27,954 nt of DNA, taken from an uncultured Lachnoanaerobaculum sp. GTDB taxonomy: Bacteria > Bacillota > Clostridia > Lachnospirales > Lachnospiraceae. The stretch spans positions 1 through 27,954 of the forward strand of contig CALALP010000099.1 in NCBI GenBank assembly GCA_937925515.1. The letters run 5' to 3'. Positions 8,066-15,201 of this stretch are shown in pieces. The notes below the pieces were generated by a model. That model ran no database searches. It was given only the letters and a program-made list of their open reading frames with translations, and was not told the origin of the DNA. Both the position numbers and the translations under genes were made by a program. Position 1 is the first letter of the stretch; every line of letters begins with the position of its first letter.

Positions 8066-8912
8066 TAAGATAAGCTTAAATAATATAAGTAAAGATTATG
8101 GAGAATTTAAATTAGGAGAGATTTCATTTTCTATTCCAAAGGGATATGTAACAGGATTTATAGGAAGAAATGGAGCAGGAAAAACAACTACAATTAAGTC
8201 AATTCTTTCACTTATAAATTTTAATAGTGATATATTTATAGATGACATTTCTAATAAAGATAGAAAATATCTTCAAAAAGTCGGAGTTGTAATGGACGAT
8301 GCATTTCTTGGTAAAGATTGGAATATGGAACTTGTAAATACTGCTATGAAAATAGGTTATGATGAATGGAATGAGGCTGTTTTTAAGAATTATCTTGATA
8401 GATTTGGAATTTCTCCTAAATTAAAGGTAAAAGAATTATCGAGGGGAATGAAAATAAAACTTATGCTCTCGATTGCATTATCACATAAAGCAGATACTTT
8501 AATCTTAGATGAGCCTACAAGCAGCCTAGACCCAAAAATGAGAGATGAATTTACAGATATAATACAAGAATATGTTGATAATAAAGAAAATACAGTTTTA
8601 TTTTCTACTCATATTACGCAAGACCTTGACGCAATAGCAGATTTTATAGTTTTTATTGATTCTGGAAAATTAGTTGACTCATGTAGTAAAGATGATTTTT
8701 TGGAAAAATATAGGATAGTAAAAGGAAATTTAGAGGAGTTAAAATATATAGAAAGTAAAATTATATTAGGGAAAAAGATAAGCTCATCAGGTTTTGAAAT
8801 TCTTATAAATTCTAATAATTTGTCAAAAATAAATTATGACTTGTTGGTAGAAATACCAAATATTGAAACTATTATGATTTTATATGGGAGGCAGAATGAA
8901 GGATATAATTAA
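8058..8912 (+). CDS. ABC exporter ATP-binding protein (YtrB/CcmA type)
   Basis: ATPase of an ABC-2-type exporter. The Walker A motif is GRNGAGKTT (residues 36-44), the signature ELSRGMKIK (about 130) and Walker B TLILDEPTSSLDP (about 155-167), with the H-loop in FSTHIT. The C-terminal 60 residues are an accessory tail as in YtrB- and EcsA-like ATPases. Many relatives sit beside a GntR regulator; none is present here. The start codon overlaps the end of the LRR gene, and its own end overlaps the permease start, so the three are translationally coupled. Confidence 0.9.
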   Translation: MIDKISLNNISKDYGEFKLGEISFSIPKGYVTGFIGRNGAGKTTTIKSILSLINFNSDIFIDDISNKDRKYLQKVGVVMDDAFLGKDWNMELVNTAMKIGYDEWNEAVFKNYLDRFGISPKLKVKELSRGMKIKLMLSIALSHKADTLILDEPTSSLDPKMRDEFTDIIQEYVDNKENTVLFSTHITQDLDAIADFIVFIDSGKLVDSCSKDDFLEKYRIVKGNLEELKYIESKIILGKKISSSGFEILINSNNLSKINYDLLVEIPNIETIMILYGRQNEGYN

Positions 8913-9549
8913 AATAATAAAGTTAGATACCATTTCTATATATCCATATCTTACAATTAAGAACCTTTTAATAATTATTATACTAAGTATTTTTTATTCA
9001 TTTTCAGCTAAAAGTACTACAGTTATTTTTGGAATAACTCAAGTTTTCGCAGTTTTATTTTCTTCATATCCATTTTTAGTAGGAAATGAATCAGGCATAG
9101 ATTCACTATACGGTATTTTAGGTATAAAGAGGGAAAATGTGGTTTATGGCAGATATATATGGAGTATGTTAATTAATATATTCGGTATTGTACTAGGTAT
9201 AATATTTGGTAGTATTATTTCAATTTTTTTAAAAACAGATTTTATAGTTCAGGCTTTAGTTATTTCTCCCACAATATTTTTTATGAGTAGCATAGTTATA
9301 CTTATACAGTATCCTTTATTTTTTAAGTATGGTTATGCAAAAGCAAAGACAGTAATGTCAATGTTAATCATAGGAGTTGCTATTATAGGATTATCAGTAA
9401 TGTATTTTAAGGAAACTCTTATTAAAGTCATAGAGTTTGTAGTTTCAAATATTTTAATTAGTATAATACTATTTATTTTACTGTATTTAGCAATAAATTT
9501 TCTGTCAATTAAATTATCAACGAAATACTATAAGGAAAGGGAGTTTTGA
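8896..9549 (+). CDS. ABC-2 type exporter permease
   Basis: A 217-residue integral membrane protein with about six hydrophobic segments, the partner of the ATPase encoded before it. The typical ABC-2 permease pattern is seen, with an early loop FLVGNESGIDSLYGILGIKRENVVYGRY between the second and third segments; this GIKR-VVYGR loop is common in such permeases. I chose ATG 8896 because GGGAGG at 8886-8891 would itself be part of the coding sequence if ATG 8884 were used. It overlaps the ATPase by 17 nt. Its last codons form one copy of a 45-bp direct repeat found again downstream of the next gene. Confidence 0.8.
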   Translation: MKDIIKIIKLDTISIYPYLTIKNLLIIIILSIFYSFSAKSTTVIFGITQVFAVLFSSYPFLVGNESGIDSLYGILGIKRENVVYGRYIWSMLINIFGIVLGIIFGSIISIFLKTDFIVQALVISPTIFFMSSIVILIQYPLFFKYGYAKAKTVMSMLIIGVAIIGLSVMYFKETLIKVIEFVVSNILISIILFILLYLAINFLSIKLSTKYYKEREF

Positions 9550-9556
9550 TAAAAAT
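9512..9556 (+). repeat. 45-bp direct repeat, copy A
   Basis: It covers the last 12 codons of the ABC-2 permease, its stop, and the leader of the next gene. It matches 10148-10192 at 42 of 45 positions; the mismatches are at 9520, 9521 and 9545. Confidence 0.85.
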
Positions 9557-9557
9557 C

Positions 9558-10124
9558 ATGAAAAAGACTGCAATACTTATTTATAATCAATTTTGTAATT
9601 TTGAAATAGCGCTTCTGCTTGAAATACTTAAACTTAACAATAAACCTATTACGATTTTTTCTAAAAGCTTAGAGCCTGTATTAAGTGAAGAGGGAATTAG
9701 GATACTTCCTGATAAGGAGATTGTGGAACTTGAGTTAGAAGAGTATGATAGCCTAATTCTAACAGGAGCAGAAGATATAAGAGAAGTAATTGAGGATAAG
9801 GAAATAATTGATTTTATAAAGAAATTTGAGGGATTAATTATTGGTGCTATTTCGATTGCTCCGATAATTCTCTTAAAAGCAGACTTACTTAAAAATAAAA
9901 GGTTTATGGCAGGGGTAAATCAAGAGGAATTGTATGAAGAGGGCTTTGCACCTAAAGAACTTAAACTTATGATTGGGTGGGAAGATAGCAAAAAGGAGTC
10001 TATAAAATATATTGTGGACAATAATATAATAACCTCTGTTTCCTATAATTTCATATATTGGTCGGTAGTAGTAGCTAGAGAACTTGGACTTAAAGCATAC
10101 TTTGAGGATTTTATAAGACCGTGA
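9558..10124 (+). CDS. DJ-1/PfpI-like protein lacking the nucleophilic Cys
   Basis: About 188 residues with a DJ-1/PfpI (class I glutamine amidotransferase-like) fold. It shows an opening strand KKTAILIYNQFCNFEIALLLEIL, a middle strand YDSLILTGAED, and an elbow GLIIGAISIAPIIL. Family members usually have Cys in the elbow (GAICxGP or similar); here it is Ser (GAISIAP), so the standard Cys chemistry is unlikely. It may be a non-catalytic or altered-mechanism member. The start is uncertain. ATG 9558 matches the family N-terminus but stands 14 nt from GGGAG; TTG 9546, which overlaps the permease stop, is too close. The gene lies inside a pair of direct repeats. Confidence 0.75.
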   Translation: MKKTAILIYNQFCNFEIALLLEILKLNNKPITIFSKSLEPVLSEEGIRILPDKEIVELELEEYDSLILTGAEDIREVIEDKEIIDFIKKFEGLIIGAISIAPIILLKADLLKNKRFMAGVNQEELYEEGFAPKELKLMIGWEDSKKESIKYIVDNNIITSVSYNFIYWSVVVARELGLKAYFEDFIRP

Positions 10125-10147
10125 ACTACTCATCTCTTATAGAAGAC

Positions 10148-10192
10148 AATTATCAGTGAAATACTATAAGGAAAGGGAGTCTTGATAAAAAT
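10148..10192 (+). repeat. 45-bp direct repeat, copy B (remnant of a permease tail)
   Basis: It is 42/45 identical to 9512-9556. Read in the same frame it encodes QLSVKYYKERES and a stop, compared with KLSTKYYKEREF and a stop at the end of the ABC permease. It is not part of any gene here and looks like the remnant 3' end of a second, related permease gene. Confidence 0.8.
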
Positions 10193-10204
10193 TAGTATTT
10201 GTAA

Positions 10205-10261
10205 ATATTATTCCGATAAACACCACAATATTATTCCGATAGCATTGATATTATTCCGATA
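10205..10261 (+). promoter_or_regulatory. Three 14-bp operator-like direct repeats upstream of fic
   Basis: ATATTATTCCGATA occurs exactly three times, at 10205-10218, 10228-10241 and 10248-10261. The starts are 23 and 20 bp apart, close to two helical turns. The third copy fills most of the gap between the -35 and -10 of the promoter of the Fic gene, so a bound protein should block transcription. The Fic protein's own N-terminal helix-turn-helix is the obvious candidate. Confidence 0.75.
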
Positions 10262-10272
10262 AAAGGTATAAT
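10245..10272 (+). promoter_or_regulatory. Promoter of the Fic gene
   Basis: TTGATA (10245-10250), a 16-nt spacer and TATAAT (10267-10272). The start codon follows about 24 nt after the -10, with GGAGG at 10283-10287. Confidence 0.65.
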
Positions 10273-10295
10273 AAGAATAATTGGAGGAATGATTT

Positions 10296-11183
10296 ATGTT
10301 TATGACAGTAAAACAAGCCTCAGAGAAATGGGGTATTTCTGATAGACGAGTAAGAATTTTATGTGCAGAAGGCAAAATATCGGGAGCATATCAAGAGGGA
10401 AGAGCTTGGAAAATACCGATTGATGCCGTCAAACCAACAGATAGACGTTACAAATCAAAAGAAAGCCTTTTATCACAAATTGAGCGTAAAAAAGAAGAGC
10501 TTGATAGTAAGCGACCACTTACAGAGGGAGAGTTATCAAGACTGCATGAAGAATTTGTTGTTGAGTATACTTATAACTCAAATGCAATAGAGGGAAACAC
10601 ATTAACTTTAAGAGAAACTGACTTAGTATTAAAGGGACTTACTATCGACCAAAAGTCACTAAAAGATCATATAGAGGCTGTTGGACATAAAGAGGCATTT
10701 GAGTTTGTAAGTGAGTTAGTAAAAGAAAAAGGTGAAATAAATGAAAAAGTTATAAAACAAATTCATTATCTAGTTCTTGCTGATAAAAAGGACGATAGAG
10801 GAGTCTATAGAAGAGTACCTGTTCGTATCCTGGGAGCGACTAATGAACCGGTACAACCTTATTTGATTGCACCCAAAATGGAAGAACTTTTAAGAAACTA
10901 TTTAGCAAGCAACGAACATATTGTTACAAAGCTAGCTAAATTTCACATAGAATTTGAAAGTATTCATCCATTTATTGACGGAAACGGAAGAACAGGAAGA
11001 CTTCTTGTAAATCTTGAGTTAATGAAAGCAGGATATCCACCAATAGATATAAAGTTTACAGATAGGATTGCCTATTACAACGCATTTGAGGAATATCATG
11101 CGAAACATAATTTAAAAGTAATGGAAACATTATTTGCCAATTATATAAATGAGCGATTAGATTTATATTTGAAAATATTATAA
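10296..11183 (+). CDS. Fic family protein with N-terminal helix-turn-helix
   Basis: A 295-residue Fic enzyme, a family that transfers AMP (or another nucleotide moiety) from ATP to hydroxyl side chains of target proteins. Residues 1-50 form a MerR/excisionase-like helix-turn-helix (VKQASEKWGISDRRVRILCAEG). The Fic core carries the full catalytic motif HPFIDGNGRTGR, about residues 227-238. An inhibitory motif of the (S/T)xxxE(G/N) kind, SNAIEGN, lies upstream at about residues 94-100, which makes it a class II Fic protein held inactive until the Glu is displaced. The DNA-binding domain plus three repeats over its promoter suggest autoregulation. It stands alone with no antitoxin partner beside it. 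GGAGG 8 nt before ATG 10296 supports the start. Confidence 0.9.
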   Translation: MFMTVKQASEKWGISDRRVRILCAEGKISGAYQEGRAWKIPIDAVKPTDRRYKSKESLLSQIERKKEELDSKRPLTEGELSRLHEEFVVEYTYNSNAIEGNTLTLRETDLVLKGLTIDQKSLKDHIEAVGHKEAFEFVSELVKEKGEINEKVIKQIHYLVLADKKDDRGVYRRVPVRILGATNEPVQPYLIAPKMEELLRNYLASNEHIVTKLAKFHIEFESIHPFIDGNGRTGRLLVNLELMKAGYPPIDIKFTDRIAYYNAFEEYHAKHNLKVMETLFANYINERLDLYLKIL

Positions 11184-11264
11184 GATTAGAATGTAAACCA
11201 AAAATAAAGTAAAAGCATCTACCAAATTTCACACTAACTTTTAGATAAAACATTTTTCAACTTA

Positions 11265-11293
11265 TTGACAAATTTAAAAGTTTTCTGTATACT
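11265..11293 (+). promoter_or_regulatory. Promoter of rpmF
   Basis: Consensus TTGACA (11265-11270), a 17-nt spacer and TATACT (11288-11293), 37 nt upstream of the rpmF start codon. Confidence 0.8.
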
Positions 11294-11329
11294 TGTCTAA
11301 GTCTAAATGGGACGTAAGGAGGTGTTTTA

Positions 11330-11509
11330 ATGTCAATTTGTCCAAAGAATAAGACTTCTCGTGGTAGAAGAGATAAGAGAAGAGCTAATTGGAAGATGTC
11401 TGTTCCTAGTCTTTCAAAATGCCCTAAGTGTGGCGAGCTTATGCTTTCTCATAGAGTATGTAAAAGTTGTGGAACATATAATAAACGTGAGATTATCTCA
11501 GTTGAGTAA
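11330..11509 (+). CDS. rpmF: 50S ribosomal protein L32
   Basis: A complete 59-residue L32, a small protein of the large ribosomal subunit. The N-terminus MSICPKNKTSRGRRDKRRAN is the conserved rRNA-binding region, with the family's Arg/Lys clusters. It is followed by a four-Cys zinc ribbon, CPKC near residue 31 and CKSC near residue 44. The start at ATG 11330 has AAGGAGG at 11317-11323. It has its own promoter and terminator. The duf177/yceD gene that often precedes rpmF is absent; a Fic gene is there instead. The four-Cys form indicates a zinc-dependent L32. Confidence 0.95.
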   Translation: MSICPKNKTSRGRRDKRRANWKMSVPSLSKCPKCGELMLSHRVCKSCGTYNKREIISVE

Positions 11510-11524
11510 TGATTTTAGTTTGAG

Positions 11525-11557
11525 ATACAGGAGGATTTTAGCTCCTGTATTTTTTTG
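11525..11557 (+). terminator. Intrinsic terminator of rpmF
   Basis: A 9-bp perfect stem, ATACAGGAG (11525-11533) with CTCCTGTAT (11542-11550), an 8-nt loop, then a run of eight Ts. Confidence 0.9.
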
Positions 11558-11576
11558 TGGAAAATTTTAGATGATA

Positions 11577-11657
11577 ATTACTTAAAACTTTTAAATAAAA
11601 TCTTGAAAAAACAATCAATCTAATATATACTATATATACTTAAAATTTTTAATTAAT
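11577..11657 (+). promoter_or_regulatory. Promoter of the sugar operon with two flanking operators
   Basis: TTGAAA (11603-11608), 17 nt and TATACT (11626-11631) form a good promoter. Two near-copies of the same palindrome flank it. One at 11577-11599 reads ATTACTTAAAA-C-TTTTAAATAAA. One covering 11637-11657 begins TACTTAAAA and ends TTTTAATTAAT, and it overlaps the expected transcription start near 11638. The best version of the element is at 17310-17332, before the ABC importer operon. The arrangement suggests repression of both units by one regulator, not identified in this window. Confidence 0.6.
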
Positions 11658-11679
11658 TCTAATAAGAGGAGTATTGAGT

Positions 11680-12525
11680 ATGAAACATATACTGTTAAAT
11701 TTAAAAAGATTTGATATTCCTAGGGAATATGGTGGTGTAAACAGTATTAGTGAGGTTTCTAGTTATGGTAAATACATTATAGACTTTATAAAACCGAAGT
11801 TAGAGAGTTATTCTAAAGATGAGGTTGACTTTTCAATATTTTTTCCTGAGGCTCATATTTTAAATGCTGTAAATGCCTTAGAGTCAAATAGTGCCATTAA
11901 AATAGGGGCACAGGGAGTATATTTTGATGATGTTTCTATTGGTGGAGGCTTTGGTGCATTTACTACTCAAAGACCTGCAAGTATAGTCAAGGCACTAGGG
12001 GCAAAAACAGTGCTTATAGGGCATTGTGAAGAAAGAAATACATTTTGCAGTATTTTATCAGAGGCAGGAGTGGATATATTAAGAGCGAGGGAAATTGTAA
12101 ATAATATACTTAATAAAGAAATACATAAGGCAATACAAATGGGGCTTGAGGTTGTTTATTGTGTGGGAGAAAGACAAGATGAACAAGAACATTGGCAAGA
12201 AGTAATAAAAACTCAACTTAAAGTAGGGCTTGCAGATACCGACTTAAAAAAGGTAATCATAGCTTATGAACCTATATGGTCTATTGGCCCGGGAAAAGTA
12301 CCTGCTGATAAAGATTATATTACCAAGATAGCAAGATTTATAAAAGAAGTAATGGGCGATATTGATGTGGTGTATGGTGGAGGTTTAAAGGCAGATAATG
12401 CAGCCATGCTGGCATCTATTCCTGAGATTTCAGGAGGACTTATTGCACTTACAAGATTTTCAGGAGATATAGGTTTTTATCCAAATGAATATTTAGATAT
12501 TATAAGCTTATATTTAGGGAGGTAA
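11680..12525 (+). CDS. Triosephosphate isomerase family protein, divergent
   Basis: A 281-residue TIM-barrel protein related to triosephosphate isomerase (usual length about 250). The catalytic set is kept: N7 and K9 in LNLKRFD (normally GNWK), H115 in IGHCEER (normally IGHSERR) and E197 in YEPIWSIGPGKVP (loop 6). The phosphate-binding end differs. The usual YGGSV reads YGGGL (232-236), and the usual GGLVGGAS reads GGLIALTRF. This is probably not the housekeeping TpiA but an isomerase for a related phosphorylated or unphosphorylated substrate. ATG 11680 is preferred over TTG 11674 because GAGGAG (11666-11671) is 8 nt away. It is the first gene of a five-gene unit; the next begins 2 nt after its stop codon. 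Confidence 0.8.
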   Translation: MKHILLNLKRFDIPREYGGVNSISEVSSYGKYIIDFIKPKLESYSKDEVDFSIFFPEAHILNAVNALESNSAIKIGAQGVYFDDVSIGGGFGAFTTQRPASIVKALGAKTVLIGHCEERNTFCSILSEAGVDILRAREIVNNILNKEIHKAIQMGLEVVYCVGERQDEQEHWQEVIKTQLKVGLADTDLKKVIIAYEPIWSIGPGKVPADKDYITKIARFIKEVMGDIDVVYGGGLKADNAAMLASIPEISGGLIALTRFSGDIGFYPNEYLDIISLYLGR

Positions 12526-12527
12526 AA

Positions 12528-14018
12528 ATGAAACATTTTGAATTTGAATATGGAACAGGAACTATGGGGGCTGATTTGCCTGATAATACAGATGAGTTTA
12601 TACCTGGGGTTACAGTAAAAGATCCTGATTATATACCTGAGGATAAACTTGAGGAGGAATATAAGAAAAGTCTTGCAAACCCAATAGGCATGGAAAGAGT
12701 TTCAAAACTTGTAAAAAAAGGCTCAAAGGTGGTATTTATAGTGCCTGATAGAGTTAAGGGGGGCGAACAGCCTACAAGCCATAGAAAGCTAAGTATAAAA
12801 TATTTGCTTGAGGAATTATATGAATCAGGAGTTGAGAAAAAAGATATATTATTTATCATTTCAAATGGCTTACATGCTAGGAGTACGGAAAAAGATTCAA
12901 AGGCAATATTTGGAAATGATTTACATAGAGATTTTTGGGGTACAGGTCAGATTATAAGCCATGATTCAGAAGATAGAGAGAACATGGTAAATCTTGGCTA
13001 CACCAAAAGGGGAGATTGGGTAAGTGTCAATAGATTTGTATTTGAGGCTGATTTAGCTATACTTATTGGGCATGTTCAAGGTAATCCTTATGGTGGCTAC
13101 TCAGGAGGTTATAAGCATAGTGCAACAGGTATAACCGATTGGAGATCTATTGCAAGTCATCATGTACCGTCAGTTATGCATAGAGATGATTTTGTTCCGG
13201 TAAATGCAGGTTCACTTATGAGAGATAAATTTGATGAGATAAGCATGCATATAGAGGAAAAAATGGGAAAACCTTTCTTTTGTTGTGATGCTGTTTTAGA
13301 TACTAAGAGCAGACAGATTGCTATATTTTCAGGGTATGCAAAGGAAATGATGCATAAAAGTTGGAGAGTGGCAGACAAAAGAACGTATGTTCATTGGGCA
13401 GAAAAAAAATATGATGTTTTAGTTTTTGGTATGCCACAAAAGTTTCATTATGGTAATGGAATGGGAACTAACCCAATAATGATGATGCAGGCATTAAGTG
13501 CTCAAGTGCTTAGATTTAAGCGAATTATGAATGATAGATGTGTAATTATTTGTTCAAGCATTTGCAATGGCTTTTTTAATGACGATTTATGGCCATATCT
13601 AAGAGAATGTTATGATTGGTTTGGGCGTGATAAAATGAATACATTACCTGATATGAATAGGCTTGGAGAATATTTTGCAACTAATGAGGAATTTATTAGA
13701 AGATATAGATTTACAAATGCTTTTCATCCTTTCCATGGTTTTTCAATGATGAGTTGTGGGCATATTGCAGAGATGAATACAAGTGCTATCTATATAGTTG
13801 GTGCAGAAGAACCAAGGTATGCAAGAGGAATGGGACTTAAAACAAGGGCTACATTTGAGGAGGCACTTGAAGATGCAAAAAAGAAATATGTAGGCGAAAC
13901 TCCAAACATACTTGCACTTCCACTTACATTTAAAATGTCAGCAGTACATCTATGTATGAAAGACCCTAAACAAAATAGCAAAGATGCTTATGGCAATGTG
14001 CCTCCTTGTTGCTTATAA
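12528..14018 (+). CDS. LarA-like nickel-pincer enzyme family protein (lactate racemase homologue)
   Basis: A 496-residue member of the LarA/DUF2088 family, whose characterised members use a nickel-pincer nucleotide to racemise or epimerise alpha-hydroxy acids by hydride transfer. The family landmarks are visible: the D-x-x-(R/K) motif in VPDRVKGG (D74, K77), H116 in SNGLHARST, and GGYSGGYK (189-196) with K196 matching the Lys that holds the cofactor. H212 also matches a conserved His. Two canonical residues differ. The second catalytic His reads Asn (N186, in QGNPYGGYSGG), and the substrate Arg reads Lys (K77). A changed substrate, perhaps a sugar acid, is likely. It is co-transcribed with the isomerase and PFK genes. 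No larB, larC or larE genes are nearby, so the cofactor would be made elsewhere. Confidence 0.8.
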   Translation: MKHFEFEYGTGTMGADLPDNTDEFIPGVTVKDPDYIPEDKLEEEYKKSLANPIGMERVSKLVKKGSKVVFIVPDRVKGGEQPTSHRKLSIKYLLEELYESGVEKKDILFIISNGLHARSTEKDSKAIFGNDLHRDFWGTGQIISHDSEDRENMVNLGYTKRGDWVSVNRFVFEADLAILIGHVQGNPYGGYSGGYKHSATGITDWRSIASHHVPSVMHRDDFVPVNAGSLMRDKFDEISMHIEEKMGKPFFCCDAVLDTKSRQIAIFSGYAKEMMHKSWRVADKRTYVHWAEKKYDVLVFGMPQKFHYGNGMGTNPIMMMQALSAQVLRFKRIMNDRCVIICSSICNGFFNDDLWPYLRECYDWFGRDKMNTLPDMNRLGEYFATNEEFIRRYRFTNAFHPFHGFSMMSCGHIAEMNTSAIYIVGAEEPRYARGMGLKTRATFEEALEDAKKKYVGETPNILALPLTFKMSAVHLCMKDPKQNSKDAYGNVPPCCL

Positions 14019-14027
14019 GGAGATTGT

Positions 14028-15185
14028 ATGTCTGGAAAGCTAGTTATATTACATGGTGGAGGGCCGACTGCCGTAATAAATGCCTCTTTATATGGGGCTA
14101 TAAAAGAGGCTAAAGAAAATAAAGATGTAGATAAGATTTATGTTGCAATAGGTGGAACAGGTGGTTTAATAAATAGAAATATAAAAGATATAACTGATAT
14201 ATCAGATGAACAGCTTAAACTTTTACTACAAAGTTCAGGTTCTGCAATAGGTTCAAGTAGAGATGCACTTTATGAAAATGAATATGAGAAAATACTAAAT
14301 GTGTTGCAAGAATACGGTATAAATTATGTTCTTTTAAATGGTGGAAACGGCACAATGGATACTTGTGGCAAACTATATGAATACTGCAAGGATAAAAATA
14401 TATTTGTTATGGGGATACCTAAGACAATAGACAATGATATTTCAATTACAGACCATTGTCCGGGGTTTGGAAGTGCTGCAAGATATATGGCAGGAAGTAT
14501 TGCTGAAATTTGTGCAGATGTTGCCTCTTTGCCGATACATATAACAATAGTTGAGGCATTTGGCAGGAATGCAGGTTGGCTAAGTGCCGCAAGTGCTATG
14601 TCAACATATAGTTATAAAGAGGGGGCAGACCTTATATATTTTCCTGAAATAAGTTTTAATGAGGAAACATTTCTAAGTGACATTTCTAATCTTATAGATA
14701 GGAAAGGACATGGGGTTGTAGTTGTAAGTGAGGGGATTACAGACAGCAATAAAAAGCCGATAGCAGAGCCGATATTTAAGACTGATAGAGCAGTGTATTT
14801 TGGCGATGTTTCAGAGCATTTAGCTAAACTTATAACTTCAAAACTGAAAATTAAAACAAGGTCAGAAAAACCGGGATTGTTTTGTAGAGCATCAATAGCT
14901 TGGCAGTCAGATGTAGATTTACTAGAGGCAATAGAATGTGGCAAAAGAGCTGTTAGGGCAGTTGTAAATGAAATAAGTGGCAAGATGATAGCGATAAAGC
15001 GAATAAGTAGTAGCCCTTATGAGATAGAGTATTTTTTAGTGGATATTAAAGAAGTTATGATGTATGAAAAGACTATGCCGAGGGAATTTATAAATAAAGA
15101 GGGGAATTATGTAACAAAAGATTTTAAGCTTTGGTGTAAACCATTGATAGGCTCTAATTTGCCTAAAATAATAGATTTAAGATAA
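14028..15185 (+). CDS. 6-phosphofructokinase family sugar kinase
   Basis: A 385-residue PFK-family protein, longer than E. coli PfkA (320). Motifs in order are HGGGPTAVINAS (9-20), GGNGTMDT (105-112), PKTIDND (131-137, catalytic Asp 135) and EAFGRNAGW (176-184). The phosphoryl-donor signature is mixed. The position that is Asp in PPi enzymes is Gly (G108), as in ATP enzymes, while K132 is the residue typical of PPi enzymes; this pairing occurs in the ATP-dependent members of the long PFK clade. The metal-binding Asp of GGDG is Asn (N107), which is unusual. The likely reaction is phosphorylation of fructose 6-phosphate or a related ketose phosphate. The start is supported by AAGGAG. The gene starts 9 nt after the LarA-like gene. 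Confidence 0.85.
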   Translation: MSGKLVILHGGGPTAVINASLYGAIKEAKENKDVDKIYVAIGGTGGLINRNIKDITDISDEQLKLLLQSSGSAIGSSRDALYENEYEKILNVLQEYGINYVLLNGGNGTMDTCGKLYEYCKDKNIFVMGIPKTIDNDISITDHCPGFGSAARYMAGSIAEICADVASLPIHITIVEAFGRNAGWLSAASAMSTYSYKEGADLIYFPEISFNEETFLSDISNLIDRKGHGVVVVSEGITDSNKKPIAEPIFKTDRAVYFGDVSEHLAKLITSKLKIKTRSEKPGLFCRASIAWQSDVDLLEAIECGKRAVRAVVNEISGKMIAIKRISSSPYEIEYFLVDIKEVMMYEKTMPREFINKEGNYVTKDFKLWCKPLIGSNLPKIIDLR

Positions 15186-15201
15186 GTTTTGGGAGGTAAT
15201 A

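Noticed and set aside
10205..10261. CRISPR array
   Set aside because: Only three 14-bp repeats with 6-9 bp between them, located in a promoter; much too short for a CRISPR array.
11361..11570. A 69-codon open frame over the L32 region
   Set aside because: It is a different frame across rpmF, whose 59-residue product has full family identity, zinc-ribbon Cys and a good ribosome site.
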